Source: Colimorpha sp045576855
GTDB taxonomy: Bacteria; Bacteroidota; Bacteroidia; Bacteroidales; P3
DNA length: 64,000 bases
Direction of reading: 5' to 3'
Assembly (NCBI GenBank): GCA_045576855.1
Contig: JAZNHG010000007.1
Span: 1-64,000, forward strand
A program made the position numbers and the translations under genes. Under the pieces are notes generated by a model. It saw nothing but the letters and a program-made list of their open reading frames with translations, was not told the origin of the DNA and did no database searches. Below, one piece after another: positions 1 through 9,088 of the stretch. Within the stretch, counting starts at the first letter, position 1, and the number at the start of each line of letters is the position of its first letter.

Positions 1-183
1 TATCAAGAGAAAGGCCCCACGGGCCACGTCCCGACGGCCGCAGGGGGTGCTCCGCCAGGAGCTCCCTTTCAATAGCAAGGCCCTGAAACCCACCCATGAT
101 GCTCCGTCAGGAGCTTTCTTTCAATACCCAACGCCGCCGCAACCTGGCCCGTAGGGCCTTTCTTTCAATAGCCAACGCCGCCG
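1..183 (-). repeat. Cluster of REP-like hairpins with an invariant tag
   Basis: Three units at about 49-74, 101-126 and 146-170 read on the minus strand as TATTGAAAGAAAG (GGGAG in the first) followed by a short hairpin. The hairpin sequence varies (GCTCC-TGGC-GGAGC, GCTCC-TGAC-GGAGC, GGCCC-TAC-GGGCC) but keeps its pairing. A fourth, divergent unit at 1-25 lies on the plus strand (TATCAAGAGAAAG plus GGCCC-CAC-GGGCC). Units 2 and 3 also share a CAACGCCGCCG flank. A constant tag plus a covarying palindrome is the architecture of REP elements. No gene is visible in 1-350, and I saw no further copies in the window. Confidence 0.6.
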
Positions 184-267
184 GGGGATGGACGTGTCGG
201 GGGGCGACGGCCTGCGGGTGTGGGGGCGGGGGATGATTTTTTTCGCGCTTATATCGGAATAAATACG

Positions 268-275
268 TATATTTG
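268..275 (+). promoter_or_regulatory. Bacteroidota -7 box upstream of M28 gene
   Basis: TATATTTG matches the TAnnTTTG -7 element of the primary sigma factor of this phylum, with TGCA following as in other promoters here. It lies about 75 bp before the start codon at 351. Confidence 0.5.
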
Positions 276-350
276 CACGGACAAATGCGTGCGCGCAGAC
301 GCGCACGCGTCAATAAATCAACGAAGTAGAATAATATAATAAATATAAAA

Positions 351-1865
351 ATGAAGAAAAACAGACTGAGTCGCATCGTTATGCGTCTATGTGTGGCAGC
401 GCTGCCGCTGGTGGGGCTGACCGGAGAGGCGCACGCCCAGATGTTGCAGCTGGACCTGCTGCCTGTTCCGGGTGTGAGCACGGATTCGCTGATGAAGCAC
501 ATCACAGAGCTCTCGTCGGAGGTGTACGAGGGGCGTCTGGCCGGCAGCCTCGGCCACGAGCGTGCCATGGCCTATGTGGAGCGCGTGCTGGCGGGCTATG
601 GCATGAGCCGTATGGAGCGCCAGGAGTTTCCGATAGAATGCAACGAGGTGGAGAACTGCAAGTTCAACATCTACACTCCCGGCAGCAAAGAGCGCCGCTA
701 CTTCACGCTGGGCAACGAGTTCTGTTGCGCCGGCATGACGGGCCGCGGCTATGTGGACGCGCAGATGGTCTTCCTCGGCTACGGGGTGGACGACCCGGTG
801 CTGGACGAATACAAGGGAGTGGACGCGCAGGGTAAGGTGGCCGTGGTGCTGACGGGCGTGCCGGAATGGCTGCCCGCAAGCGTGGCGGACCGCTACACCA
901 CGCTGCGCGACAAAGCCCGCACCGCCGAGCGCCACGGCGCCATCGGCCTGCTGGCCATCAATATCAGCCCGAGCTGCCTGAGCTACGAGCCGCAGAGCCG
1001 CATCTACTGTGGCGAGCTGCCCCATCTGGCCACATTCCCCATCCTGCAGCTGACGATGGATTGCGGCCGCGAGCTGCTGACCACCGAGGCTGTGGACCTG
1101 GACGCCGCCATCGCACGGCTGGGCGAGGGCTCGGCCTGCTCGTTCCCGCTGCTCAAGCGCACCGAGATAGACGTCAACGCCCGCTACCGCTCGCAGGCCC
1201 GCACGGCCAATGTGCTGGCGCGGCTGGAGGGCAGCGACCGCGTGATGCGCAACGAGGTCATCGTGGTGGGCGCCTCGCTGGACGGTGCCGGCCTGCAGGG
1301 CGAGACCACCCTCTTCCCGGGGGCGGACATCAACGCCTCGGGCGTGGCCGCGGTGCTGGAGGTGGCGCGCATACTGAGCCAGAGCGGCTACAGTCCCAAG
1401 CGCAGCGTGCTCTTCGTCCTCTTCAGCGGCGGCGAGCAGCAGTGGCTGGGCTCGCGCGAATTTCTGGCACAGTATCCCAAGCTGAACCGGGTGGAGGCAT
1501 TCTTGAACCCGCAGAATATAGGCAGCGGCGACAGCATCGTGGTGCTGGGCGACAACCGCTACCCCACCCTGTGGGAGGTGGCGCACTCGCACGACACGGC
1601 CGCCTACCGACGCTACATGGCCCACAACGCGGAGAAGACCAACCCGCGCGGCGACGCACGCGCCTTCGACAACCGCCGCATCCCCTCGCTTGTGGTGACC
1701 ACCCTGAACGGGATGCAGCACAACCATGTGAGCTCCGATATCTGGGAGAATGTGGACCGCACCATACTGACCCGCTCCACACAGCTGCTGCTGGAGACGG
1801 CGGCCGAGCTGGCCGACGGACGCTACCAGGGCCGCAGCCCCAAGAGCAAGGGAAACAGATATTGA
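351..1865 (+). CDS. M28-family zinc exopeptidase-like secreted protein, probably inactive
   Basis: 504 aa with an N-terminal signal peptide (charged MKKNRLSR, hydrophobic stretch, cut near AHAQ). A PA-like insert (KVAVVLTGVPE, about residue 165) precedes the M28 fold. The active-site motifs are altered. The usual H-x-D-H first metal site reads ASLDGAG around residue 309, so both His are gone. The bridging Asp position in the next motif is Ile (GADINASG, about 327). The general-base Glu position is Gly (SGGEQQWLGS, about 361), while the second Glu is kept. The distal His (HNHVSSD) remains. Family assignment is good. Loss of zinc ligands suggests a pseudo-peptidase with a binding role, or a divergent metal site; this is inference. 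Confidence 0.75.
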   Translation: MKKNRLSRIVMRLCVAALPLVGLTGEAHAQMLQLDLLPVPGVSTDSLMKHITELSSEVYEGRLAGSLGHERAMAYVERVLAGYGMSRMERQEFPIECNEVENCKFNIYTPGSKERRYFTLGNEFCCAGMTGRGYVDAQMVFLGYGVDDPVLDEYKGVDAQGKVAVVLTGVPEWLPASVADRYTTLRDKARTAERHGAIGLLAINISPSCLSYEPQSRIYCGELPHLATFPILQLTMDCGRELLTTEAVDLDAAIARLGEGSACSFPLLKRTEIDVNARYRSQARTANVLARLEGSDRVMRNEVIVVGASLDGAGLQGETTLFPGADINASGVAAVLEVARILSQSGYSPKRSVLFVLFSGGEQQWLGSREFLAQYPKLNRVEAFLNPQNIGSGDSIVVLGDNRYPTLWEVAHSHDTAAYRRYMAHNAEKTNPRGDARAFDNRRIPSLVVTTLNGMQHNHVSSDIWENVDRTILTRSTQLLLETAAELADGRYQGRSPKSKGNRY

Positions 1866-1925
1866 GTTTTAAGTCTTAAGTTTTGAGTTTTAAGTCTTGA
1901 GTTTTTAAGTCTTTAGTTTCAAGTA
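1866..1925 (+). repeat. Heptamer array (GTTTTAA/GTCTTGA words)
   Basis: The spacer after the M28 gene is almost wholly degenerate 7-bp words: GTTTTAA, GTCTTAA, GTTTTGA, GTCTTGA. It belongs to the 7-bp class of arrays seen throughout the window. Confidence 0.7.
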
Positions 1926-1959
1926 GACGTTTCACTGACAAACACTGACCACCGACACT

Positions 1960-4452
1960 ATGTTCAGCCTATACAAAAAAGAACTCTCCAGCTTTTTCTC
2001 CTCGCTCATAGGATACCTGACCATTGCGGTCTTTCTGGTACTCACGGGCCTGATGCTGTGGGTGCTGAAGAGCGACTTCAACATACTCGACTACGGCTAT
2101 GCCGGCATGGACGGCCTGTTCCTGATAGGCCCCTTCCTCTACCTCTTCCTCATACCCGCCATCACGATGCGCGCCTTGGCCGAAGAGCGGCGCACGGGCA
2201 CCATAGAGATGCTCATGACGCGCCCGCTGAGCGACTGGACCATCGTGTGGGCCAAGTTCCTGGCCTGCTGGACGCTGGTGCTGATTTCGCTGCTGCCCAC
2301 GCTGGTATGCTACTTCAGCGTCTATGCCCTGGGCGACCCGGTGGGCAACATAGACACGGGCAGCGTGGTGGGCTCCTACATCGGCCTGCTGCTGCTCGGC
2401 GGCGCCTTTGTGGCCATCGGACTCTTCTGTTCGTCGCTGACGAGCAACCAGATAGTCTCCTTCATCCTGGCGGCACTGCTGTGCGCGGTGGCCTATCTGG
2501 GCTTCGAGAGCATCTACAACATGGGCATCCTCGGCTCGGCCGACCTCTTCGTGAAGCGGCTGGGCCTGCGCCACCACTACGAGAGCATCAGCCGCGGCGT
2601 GATAGATTCGCGCGACGTGGTCTACTTCCTGTGTGTGATGGCGGTGATGCTGATGGCCACCCGCATGGTGCTGCAGAGCCGCCAATGGGGCGGATGGGGT
2701 GGCCGCGAGGGTGCCAGCCGCCGGCGCAACCTGAGGCTCACCCACTGGCTGCAGATGGGTGCCACGCTGGCCATCGTCATCGCCGTCAGTGTCATCAGCA
2801 ACTACGTCTTCCTGCGGGCCGACCTCACCAGCGAGCGCCGCTACACGCTGAGCAAGGCCACGCGGCAGATGCTGAAGAAGATAGACGAGCCTGTGCTCTT
2901 CCGTGTCTACCTGGAAGGCAACTTCCCGGCCGACTTCAAGCGGCTACAGAGCGAGACCAAGGAGATGCTGAACCAGTTCCGCGCCTACAACGACAACGTA
3001 GAATACGAGTTTGTCGACCCCACGCAGTTCCCCTCGCGCGAGGAGCAGCAGATGTTCTACCAGAAGCTGGCGCAGAAAGGGATACAGCCCACCCAGGTCC
3101 AGATGGCCACGGGCAACGGCACCACGACCCAGATAATCATCCCCGCCGCCGAGGTGCACTACCGCGGCCGCGAGACAGCCATACAGCTCATACAGAACCA
3201 ACGCTATGTGAGCGACGCCGACCTGCTGAACAACTCGATACAGAACCTGGAATACGTGCTGAGCAATGCCATACGCCTGCTGGCCCGCGGCGAGAAGCAC
3301 CAGGTGGGCTTCCTGCAGGGACACGGCGAGCTGAACGGCGGTGTGCTGTACGACATACAGCGCTCGCTGCAGGAGTACTACAGCCTGGACTACGTCACGA
3401 TCGACGGGCAGATACAGTCGCTCACGGCCCACCACCGCAGCACGGCCGACACCACCCAATACGAATTCTACAACCTGTACGACCTGCTGATAGTGGCCAA
3501 GCCCACACAGCCGTTCAGCGAACAGGACCAGTACATACTGGACCAATACATCATGTACGGCGGCAAGGTGCTGTGGCTGGTCGACGCACTGGATGCCGAC
3601 CTGGACAGCCTGGCCGACCGCGGGCAGATGATGGCCACGCGCTATCCGCTGGGGCTCGACGAGATGCTCTTCACCTATGGTGTGAGGCTGAACGCCAACC
3701 TGCTGATGGACATGCGCTGCCGCCCGATACCTATACAGGTGGGGCTGGTGGGCGACAAGCCCCAGTTCCGCTTCTGCCCCTGGTTCTACTTCCCCGAGAT
3801 AGTGCCACTGGCCGAACACCCCATCGTGCGCAACCTGGACCTGATCAAGACCGACTTCGTCGGGAGTCTGGACCTGATAGACAACGACATCCGCAAGACG
3901 GTGCTGCTCACCAGCTCGGAGTACACCCGCCAGAAGAATGCCCCGGTGCTGGTGGACCTGGCCGAAGCGCAGCAGGAGCCCGACCGGCGTCTCTTCTCGG
4001 CCAGCAACCTACCGGTGGCAGTGCTGCTCGAGGGACAGTTCCGCTCGGCATGGCGCAACCGCCTCTCGCCCGAGTTCACCTCGCAGGCTGCTATGGGATT
4101 CAAGGAGGTCAGCCCTGAGAACAAGATGATAGTCATCGCCGACGGCGACATCATCCGCAACCGCTACATGGACGACGGCGCAGTGCTGCCGCTGGGCTAC
4201 GACTATTTCACACAGACACAGTACGCCAACAAAGACCTCATCCTCAACGCCGTCAACTATCTGGTGGGCGACGAGGGCATGATGGCCTCCCGCTCGCGCA
4301 GCATCAAGTTGCGCAAGCTGAATGTGATGAAAATACACGAACAACGTTCGCTATACCAGATTATCAACATCGTCTGCCCACTGGTGCTGCTGGCCGCTGC
4401 CGGCGGTGTCATCGTGCTCGTCAGACGCAAGAAATACTGCAAGAAGAAATGA
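1960..4452 (+). CDS. gldFG: Fused gliding-motility ABC transporter GldF-GldG
   Basis: 830 aa. Residues 1 to about 240 are an ABC-2-type permease with six membrane segments and the GldF-like motif EERRTGTIEMLMTRPLSDW. From about 255 a further membrane segment begins a GldG-type extracytoplasmic region (ERRYTLSKATRQML near 300, then the ABC-type uncharacterised domain), ending in a C-terminal membrane helix and a basic tail RRKKYCKKK. In Flavobacterium GldF and GldG are separate proteins that work with the ATPase GldA in gliding; here they are one polypeptide. No gldA is visible in the window. It is the first gene of a six-gene run with 4-bp overlaps. Confidence 0.85.
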   Translation: MFSLYKKELSSFFSSLIGYLTIAVFLVLTGLMLWVLKSDFNILDYGYAGMDGLFLIGPFLYLFLIPAITMRALAEERRTGTIEMLMTRPLSDWTIVWAKFLACWTLVLISLLPTLVCYFSVYALGDPVGNIDTGSVVGSYIGLLLLGGAFVAIGLFCSSLTSNQIVSFILAALLCAVAYLGFESIYNMGILGSADLFVKRLGLRHHYESISRGVIDSRDVVYFLCVMAVMLMATRMVLQSRQWGGWGGREGASRRRNLRLTHWLQMGATLAIVIAVSVISNYVFLRADLTSERRYTLSKATRQMLKKIDEPVLFRVYLEGNFPADFKRLQSETKEMLNQFRAYNDNVEYEFVDPTQFPSREEQQMFYQKLAQKGIQPTQVQMATGNGTTTQIIIPAAEVHYRGRETAIQLIQNQRYVSDADLLNNSIQNLEYVLSNAIRLLARGEKHQVGFLQGHGELNGGVLYDIQRSLQEYYSLDYVTIDGQIQSLTAHHRSTADTTQYEFYNLYDLLIVAKPTQPFSEQDQYILDQYIMYGGKVLWLVDALDADLDSLADRGQMMATRYPLGLDEMLFTYGVRLNANLLMDMRCRPIPIQVGLVGDKPQFRFCPWFYFPEIVPLAEHPIVRNLDLIKTDFVGSLDLIDNDIRKTVLLTSSEYTRQKNAPVLVDLAEAQQEPDRRLFSASNLPVAVLLEGQFRSAWRNRLSPEFTSQAAMGFKEVSPENKMIVIADGDIIRNRYMDDGAVLPLGYDYFTQTQYANKDLILNAVNYLVGDEGMMASRSRSIKLRKLNVMKIHEQRSLYQIINIVCPLVLLAAAGGVIVLVRRKKYCKKK

Positions 4453-5549
4453 AGAAACAGAACCTTATCCTCATCGCCGTCGTGGTTGTGGTGGCCGTCG
4501 TGGCGCTCGTCATAGCGCTGCGGGGGTCGCGCAAGTCCACCTTCGAACAAGACTTCCATATTGAAGACATCTCCACCGTCAGCCGCATATTCATGGCCGA
4601 CAAGCAAAACAACGAAGTGCTCCTGAGCCGCAACGCCGACTCCACATGGATAGTCGACAACAAATATCCGGCCAACCAGCCTATGGTAGACCTGCTGCTA
4701 GAGACCCTCCACACCATGCGCATACGCCAACAGGTGAATCGCAATGCGGTGCCGTATGTCGTCAACGACTTGGCGGCACGTGCCATCAAGGTGGAGGTCT
4801 ATCAGCGCCGCCCGCTCATCAACTGGTTTGGTGGCCGCCTGCACCTCTTCACACGCGAGCGCCTGACGGTCACCTACTTCGTAGGCCGAGAGACGCAGGA
4901 TATGCTCGCCTCGTACATGTTCCGTGAAGGCGACAAAATGCCCTATGCAATCCACATCCCCGGCTTCCGCGGATTCCTCACACCCCGCTTTGTCACCGAC
5001 CCGCTGAAGTGGCGCAGCCACACCATCGTCGACCTCGACGTGCACCAGATAGAACGTGTAGAACTGGAGATTCCCAACCGTCCGGACGAGAGCTTTGCCG
5101 TGCAGCGCGAGGGAGACAACTTCCGCTTCGAGATGCAGGGCCAGCGGGTCGACGGATTCGATACTGCCCGCGTGGCCCAGATGCTCTCGGGATTCACCTA
5201 CCTCAACTTCGACGAGTTTGCCGCCATCGTCCCCAACTCGTTCGCCGACAGCTGTGTCAGCGGCACGCCACGCACCATTCTGCGCGTCACCGACACCGCA
5301 GGACACACGCATGAGATGCGCACTTATATCAAATACGAGAATCCCGACGACCTGCAAGCCATGCCCGACCCCACCATGTATGAGACCTTCGACATGGACC
5401 GCCTGTACGCCATCATAAGCGGCGGACTTTACACCGATGGTACAAACGCCAGGGAGGACACCGTGCTCATCCAGTACTACATCTTTGACAATATACTCCA
5501 GCCCGCCAGCTATTTCCTTGGCGAGCAGAAACAACTGATAGCCAGATGA
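4449..5549 (+). CDS. DUF4340 domain protein, membrane-anchored
   Basis: 366 aa. One N-terminal membrane helix (residues 5-24, rich in Val/Ala) is followed by a large periplasmic region resembling DUF4340, a domain often encoded beside GldG/ABC-2 auxiliary genes. The start overlaps the gldFG stop by ATGA, suggesting translational coupling and a shared complex. Biochemical function is unknown. A charged, proline-poor C-terminal half carries no catalytic motif I can recognise. Confidence 0.75.
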   Translation: MKKQNLILIAVVVVVAVVALVIALRGSRKSTFEQDFHIEDISTVSRIFMADKQNNEVLLSRNADSTWIVDNKYPANQPMVDLLLETLHTMRIRQQVNRNAVPYVVNDLAARAIKVEVYQRRPLINWFGGRLHLFTRERLTVTYFVGRETQDMLASYMFREGDKMPYAIHIPGFRGFLTPRFVTDPLKWRSHTIVDLDVHQIERVELEIPNRPDESFAVQREGDNFRFEMQGQRVDGFDTARVAQMLSGFTYLNFDEFAAIVPNSFADSCVSGTPRTILRVTDTAGHTHEMRTYIKYENPDDLQAMPDPTMYETFDMDRLYAIISGGLYTDGTNAREDTVLIQYYIFDNILQPASYFLGEQKQLIAR

Positions 5550-6310
5550 AGCCACTGATACTCATAACCAACGACGACAGTTTTGCCGCCCGTGGGTTGC
5601 GCGCCCTCGACGAGGTGGCTCAGGAGTTTGGCGATGTGGTGGTAATGGCACCAGAACAGAACTCTTCGGGCAAGAGCCACAGCATCACCACCAGCCGCCC
5701 ACTGCGGGTGCGGGAAGTGAAGCTCGACGAGGGGCTCAACGTCTACGCCTGCGACGGCACGCCCGTCGACTGCGTCAAACTGGCCAGCGAATACTTTTGT
5801 CCCCGCAAGCCCGACCTGGTACTGAGCGGCATCAACCACGGCAGCAACAGCTCCATCAATGTGCTCTATAGCGGCACGATGGGGGCCGTCATCGAGGCGA
5901 CAGCCTTAGGCTTCAACGCTATCGGTTTTTCCCTACTCAACCATAGTCCGGAGGCTGATTTTGAAGCCTCTCGACGGGTGGCCCGCGACATCATCGGACA
6001 CGTACTGGAACACGGGCTGCCGCCAGATGTATCTCTCAACGTCAATATTCCGCGCCTGCCGTACAACGAAATCAAGGGCATGAAGGTGTGTCACGAGGCC
6101 CGCGCCTACTGGAACGACAGTTTCGAGAAGCGCATCGACCCCCAGGGACGCCCCTATTGGTGGCTCACCGGCAAATTCGTATGCCAAAATCCGCCCGTCA
6201 CCAGCGACGAGTGGGCACTGGCCAACGGATATGTGTCCATTGTGCCCATCCATCCTGACTTTACCCACTACGCCGCCATCGAGGAACTGAAAAGTATCGA
6301 ACGCTCATGA
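5546..6310 (+). CDS. surE: 5'-nucleotidase SurE
   Basis: 254 aa, the usual SurE length. The N-terminal signature LITNDDSF gives the Asp-Asp metal ligands. It continues with MAPEQNSSGKSHSIT, GTPVDCVK and SGINHGSNSS, all standard SurE active-site segments. SurE removes phosphate from nucleoside monophosphates in the cytoplasm, with metal dependence. The start overlaps the previous stop by ATGA and the stop overlaps the next start the same way. Confidence 0.95.
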   Translation: MKPLILITNDDSFAARGLRALDEVAQEFGDVVVMAPEQNSSGKSHSITTSRPLRVREVKLDEGLNVYACDGTPVDCVKLASEYFCPRKPDLVLSGINHGSNSSINVLYSGTMGAVIEATALGFNAIGFSLLNHSPEADFEASRRVARDIIGHVLEHGLPPDVSLNVNIPRLPYNEIKGMKVCHEARAYWNDSFEKRIDPQGRPYWWLTGKFVCQNPPVTSDEWALANGYVSIVPIHPDFTHYAAIEELKSIERS

Positions 6311-6600
6311 AACGCTTCTTCACACAAGACCGTATCATCGTGGGGCTGGTGGCAGGCATCGGCTCCGAGTTGGTGACCACCACACTACTGGCAGCTATAC
6401 TCCTGGTCAGCGGACTGGGCATCAGCGGACACGAACGGTGGTTCGGCATCATGTTCGTCCCCATACTGCTCATACTGCGCGCCTACGCCAAGAGCAAAAC
6501 CCACCTGACGGTCACCAAGACGCTTATCATCGTCTTCTTTCTGTCCTTCATTGCATTCATGCTCTTTCTATTTCAGGCACATATCCTCGTATTGAAATGA
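6307..6600 (+). CDS. Small membrane protein of unknown function
   Basis: 97 aa with three hydrophobic segments (about 10-35, 45-60, 70-95) and a basic patch (RAYAKSKTH) between the second and third. It is locked between surE and lpxB by ATGA overlaps at both ends, so it is almost certainly translated. I do not recognise a family. Co-translation with lpxB makes an envelope role plausible, but that is inference only. Confidence 0.7.
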   Translation: MKRFFTQDRIIVGLVAGIGSELVTTTLLAAILLVSGLGISGHERWFGIMFVPILLILRAYAKSKTHLTVTKTLIIVFFLSFIAFMLFLFQAHILVLK

Positions 6601-7703
6601 GATACTATATCATAGCAGGAGAAGCTTCGGGTGACCTACACGGCGCCAACCTGATACGGGCATTGCGACAGCAAGACGCTGCCGCCGAGTTCCGAATCTG
6701 GGGAGGCGACGAGATGGCAGCGGCAGCCTGTAGCGCCCCCGTACGCCATATCCGCGACCTCGCCATCATGGGCTTTGTCGAAGTTGCCACTCATCTTCGC
6801 ACCGTGCTAGGTAACATCTCTTTCTGCAAACGAGACATCCTTGACTACCAGCCCGACGTAGTGGTGGGCATCGACTACCCTGGCTTCAACCTCAAAATAG
6901 AACAATGGGCCCACAAACAAGGTTTCCGGACCGCACACTATATCTCTCCCAACCTCTGGGCCTGGAAGAAGGGACGCATACGCGGCATGAAGCAGAACCT
7001 CGACCTTCTCTGCTACATTCTTCCGTTCGAAGAGAAATTCTTCGCCGAACAGAAGATGAAGCAAGCCCTGTACGTCGGACACCCGTTGATTGATGCCGTC
7101 AAAGACAAGGTACTCCAACCCGGCTTGCAGCGCAAACAACATGTCATTGCATTGTTGCCCGGCAGCCGCCGACAGGAGTTGAAGCACAACCTGCCCCTGA
7201 TGGCACACTTGGCCGCCCAGCATCCGGAATACCATTTCATAGTGGCAGGCATGAGTCTGCTGGGCGATGCCATATACCACCAGTACCTGCCTGCTGCCGA
7301 CAACCTTGAGGTGGTGTACGATCAGACCTATCCCCTGCTGGCCAATGCCTATGCCGCCATTGTCTGTTCCGGAACCGCCACCCTAGAAGCCGCCCTATTC
7401 AACGTGCCGCAAGTGGTGTGCTACCGTGCCAACCCTGTCTCCATCGCCATCGCCAAAGCCATCGTCAGCCGCCGCATACGCTACATCTCGCTGGTCAACC
7501 TCATCGCCGACCAAACCGTCGTCACCGAACTGATACAAAACGATTTCAACGCCGCGCGACTGGAGAAGGAGTTCCAGCAGATTACCACCGACGACGCCAA
7601 TCGCATCCGCATCTTCAACCAATACGCCGCTCTGCGCACCCAACTCGGGGGCAGCGGTGCCAGCGACCGCACAGCACAAGCAATAATCGACCTACTGAAA
7701 TGA
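6597..7703 (+). CDS. lpxB: Lipid-A-disaccharide synthase LpxB
   Basis: 368 aa from ATG 6597. The ATG 159 bp upstream in the same frame would overlap the preceding gene throughout and adds no LpxB-like sequence. The start MRYYIIAGEASGDLHGA is the LpxB N-terminal signature, followed by the sugar-nucleotide-binding segments (IGVVVGIDYPGFN-like at about 85, LPGSRRQELKHNLP at about 190, CSGTATLEAAL at about 260). It joins UDP-2,3-diacylglucosamine and lipid X to make the lipid A disaccharide. The ATGA start overlap with the 97-aa gene fixes the start. Confidence 0.95.
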   Translation: MRYYIIAGEASGDLHGANLIRALRQQDAAAEFRIWGGDEMAAAACSAPVRHIRDLAIMGFVEVATHLRTVLGNISFCKRDILDYQPDVVVGIDYPGFNLKIEQWAHKQGFRTAHYISPNLWAWKKGRIRGMKQNLDLLCYILPFEEKFFAEQKMKQALYVGHPLIDAVKDKVLQPGLQRKQHVIALLPGSRRQELKHNLPLMAHLAAQHPEYHFIVAGMSLLGDAIYHQYLPAADNLEVVYDQTYPLLANAYAAIVCSGTATLEAALFNVPQVVCYRANPVSIAIAKAIVSRRIRYISLVNLIADQTVVTELIQNDFNAARLEKEFQQITTDDANRIRIFNQYAALRTQLGGSGASDRTAQAIIDLLK

Positions 7704-9049
7704 AACGCTTACTGCTCATACTCTGTCTTCTTCTCTTCGGCCTGCACGACATACATGCCGAACGAGTGAAAGTATGCCTCTTCAGCAACTCGAGGGTGTC
7801 GCTTCTCAACGTATCCTTCGACCTGGGCACCTACAACCTCTACGGCAACGGAGACCAACTGCTGGAGGATATGGTGGGCGAAGGACGCTCGGTCAGCGTG
7901 GATATACAAAACGGCAAACTGCACGTCAGCGTCAACAGCGACGACTACGGCACCTTCCAGTCCCTGCGCCTGGAAGCCACCGACACTGCCTGCATCCTCT
8001 GCCTCAATCCCATCGAAGAGGGTGGTGCTTCTGCCAAAAGCAAACAGCGTACTTACGAAGGCAACCTGGACATCACCGTTGTCGGCGGACGCCTGCGCAT
8101 CATCAACGACGTAGAGTTCGAGACCTATATCGCGGGCGTGGTGCAGAGCGAAATCTACGGCAACCAAAGCGACATCTTCCGTATCCAGGCCATCATCAGC
8201 CGCACCTGGGCCCTGCGCAACATGAAAAAGCATGCTGCCGATGGCTACAACTTCTGCGACTACGTACACTGTCAGGCTTACCAGAACCGCTGCATACGGC
8301 CCGACATCATGATGGGCGCCATCCAGAGCAGCGGCGAGACCCTAGTCGATGCCGACGGGCGCCTCATCGAGACCCCCTTCCACAGCAACTCCGGCGGCCA
8401 GACATGCAACTCCGAAGACGTATGGAAAGCCGCACTGCCCTATCTGCGCTCCGTCCAGGACACCTTCTCCTTCGGCATGCGCCAAAGCAACTGGGTGAAG
8501 ACCATCAGCCTGGACCGCTGGCTCGGCTATTTCCGCAAGACCCACAAGATTGACACCCAGGATACAGCCAACCTCCGCGAGCTGCTCCACTTCACACAGA
8601 CCAGCCGCAAAGTACGGCTCCTCGGCATACCCCTCACACGCATCAGGTCCGACTTCCAGCTGAAGTCCACCTTCTTCAGCGTCAGCGTCGACAGCGCGGC
8701 GCGCTCGGTCATACTCCACGGCCACGGCTTCGGCCACGGCGTGGGACTCAGCCAGGAAGGCACCATCCGCATGGTCGGACTCGGATACAGCTATGACAGC
8801 ATTCTGCGCCACTACTACACCGGCGCCCACATCCACCACGACCCCACCGCCAACCGCAGCTATGTCGAAAACTACGCCGGACAGCTGGCCCGCATCATAG
8901 AAGAAGACAAAAACCGCAAGACCCAAGTGCGCTCCAAGAAGGACGACTGGCTCGGGCGCCTCTTCCGCCTGCGCGACCGCGAAGAACGCGAAGAGGTATA
9001 TATCGAATCCGAACAGGACAACGAGAAGGACTGGCAATACGAATGGTAG
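7700..9049 (+). CDS. SpoIID/LytB domain secreted protein
   Basis: 449 aa from ATG 7700, which overlaps the lpxB stop (ATGA). A signal peptide (MKRLLLILCLLLFG) precedes the SpoIID/LytB domain: AIISRTWALRNMKKHA, FHSNSGGQTCNSEDVW and the C-terminal HGHGFGHGVGLSQEG. In sporulating Firmicutes SpoIID is a lytic transglycosylase acting on denuded glycan strands; Bacteroidota homologues are presumed cell-wall enzymes or amidase enhancers. The C-terminal tail (about residue 405 on) is highly charged and looks disordered. Confidence 0.85.
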   Translation: MKRLLLILCLLLFGLHDIHAERVKVCLFSNSRVSLLNVSFDLGTYNLYGNGDQLLEDMVGEGRSVSVDIQNGKLHVSVNSDDYGTFQSLRLEATDTACILCLNPIEEGGASAKSKQRTYEGNLDITVVGGRLRIINDVEFETYIAGVVQSEIYGNQSDIFRIQAIISRTWALRNMKKHAADGYNFCDYVHCQAYQNRCIRPDIMMGAIQSSGETLVDADGRLIETPFHSNSGGQTCNSEDVWKAALPYLRSVQDTFSFGMRQSNWVKTISLDRWLGYFRKTHKIDTQDTANLRELLHFTQTSRKVRLLGIPLTRIRSDFQLKSTFFSVSVDSAARSVILHGHGFGHGVGLSQEGTIRMVGLGYSYDSILRHYYTGAHIHHDPTANRSYVENYAGQLARIIEEDKNRKTQVRSKKDDWLGRLFRLRDREEREEVYIESEQDNEKDWQYEW

Positions 9050-9088
9050 AAAACATTATTGAATAGAACAAATAAAAACGATAGAACA

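Noticed and set aside
49..170. Possible CRISPR repeats upstream of 351
   Set aside because: The hairpin part varies between units and intervals are unequal; the pattern fits tagged REP-like palindromes better.
387..1727. Long minus-strand open frame (446 aa) opposite the M28 gene
   Set aside because: GC-rich codon bias leaves antisense frames open. The peptide is His/Val/Gln-rich without domains and lies fully inside a recognised gene. Similar antisense frames at 12889-15126, 17867-21100, 22462-24384, 32897-35059 and 45332-46963 were dropped for the same reason.
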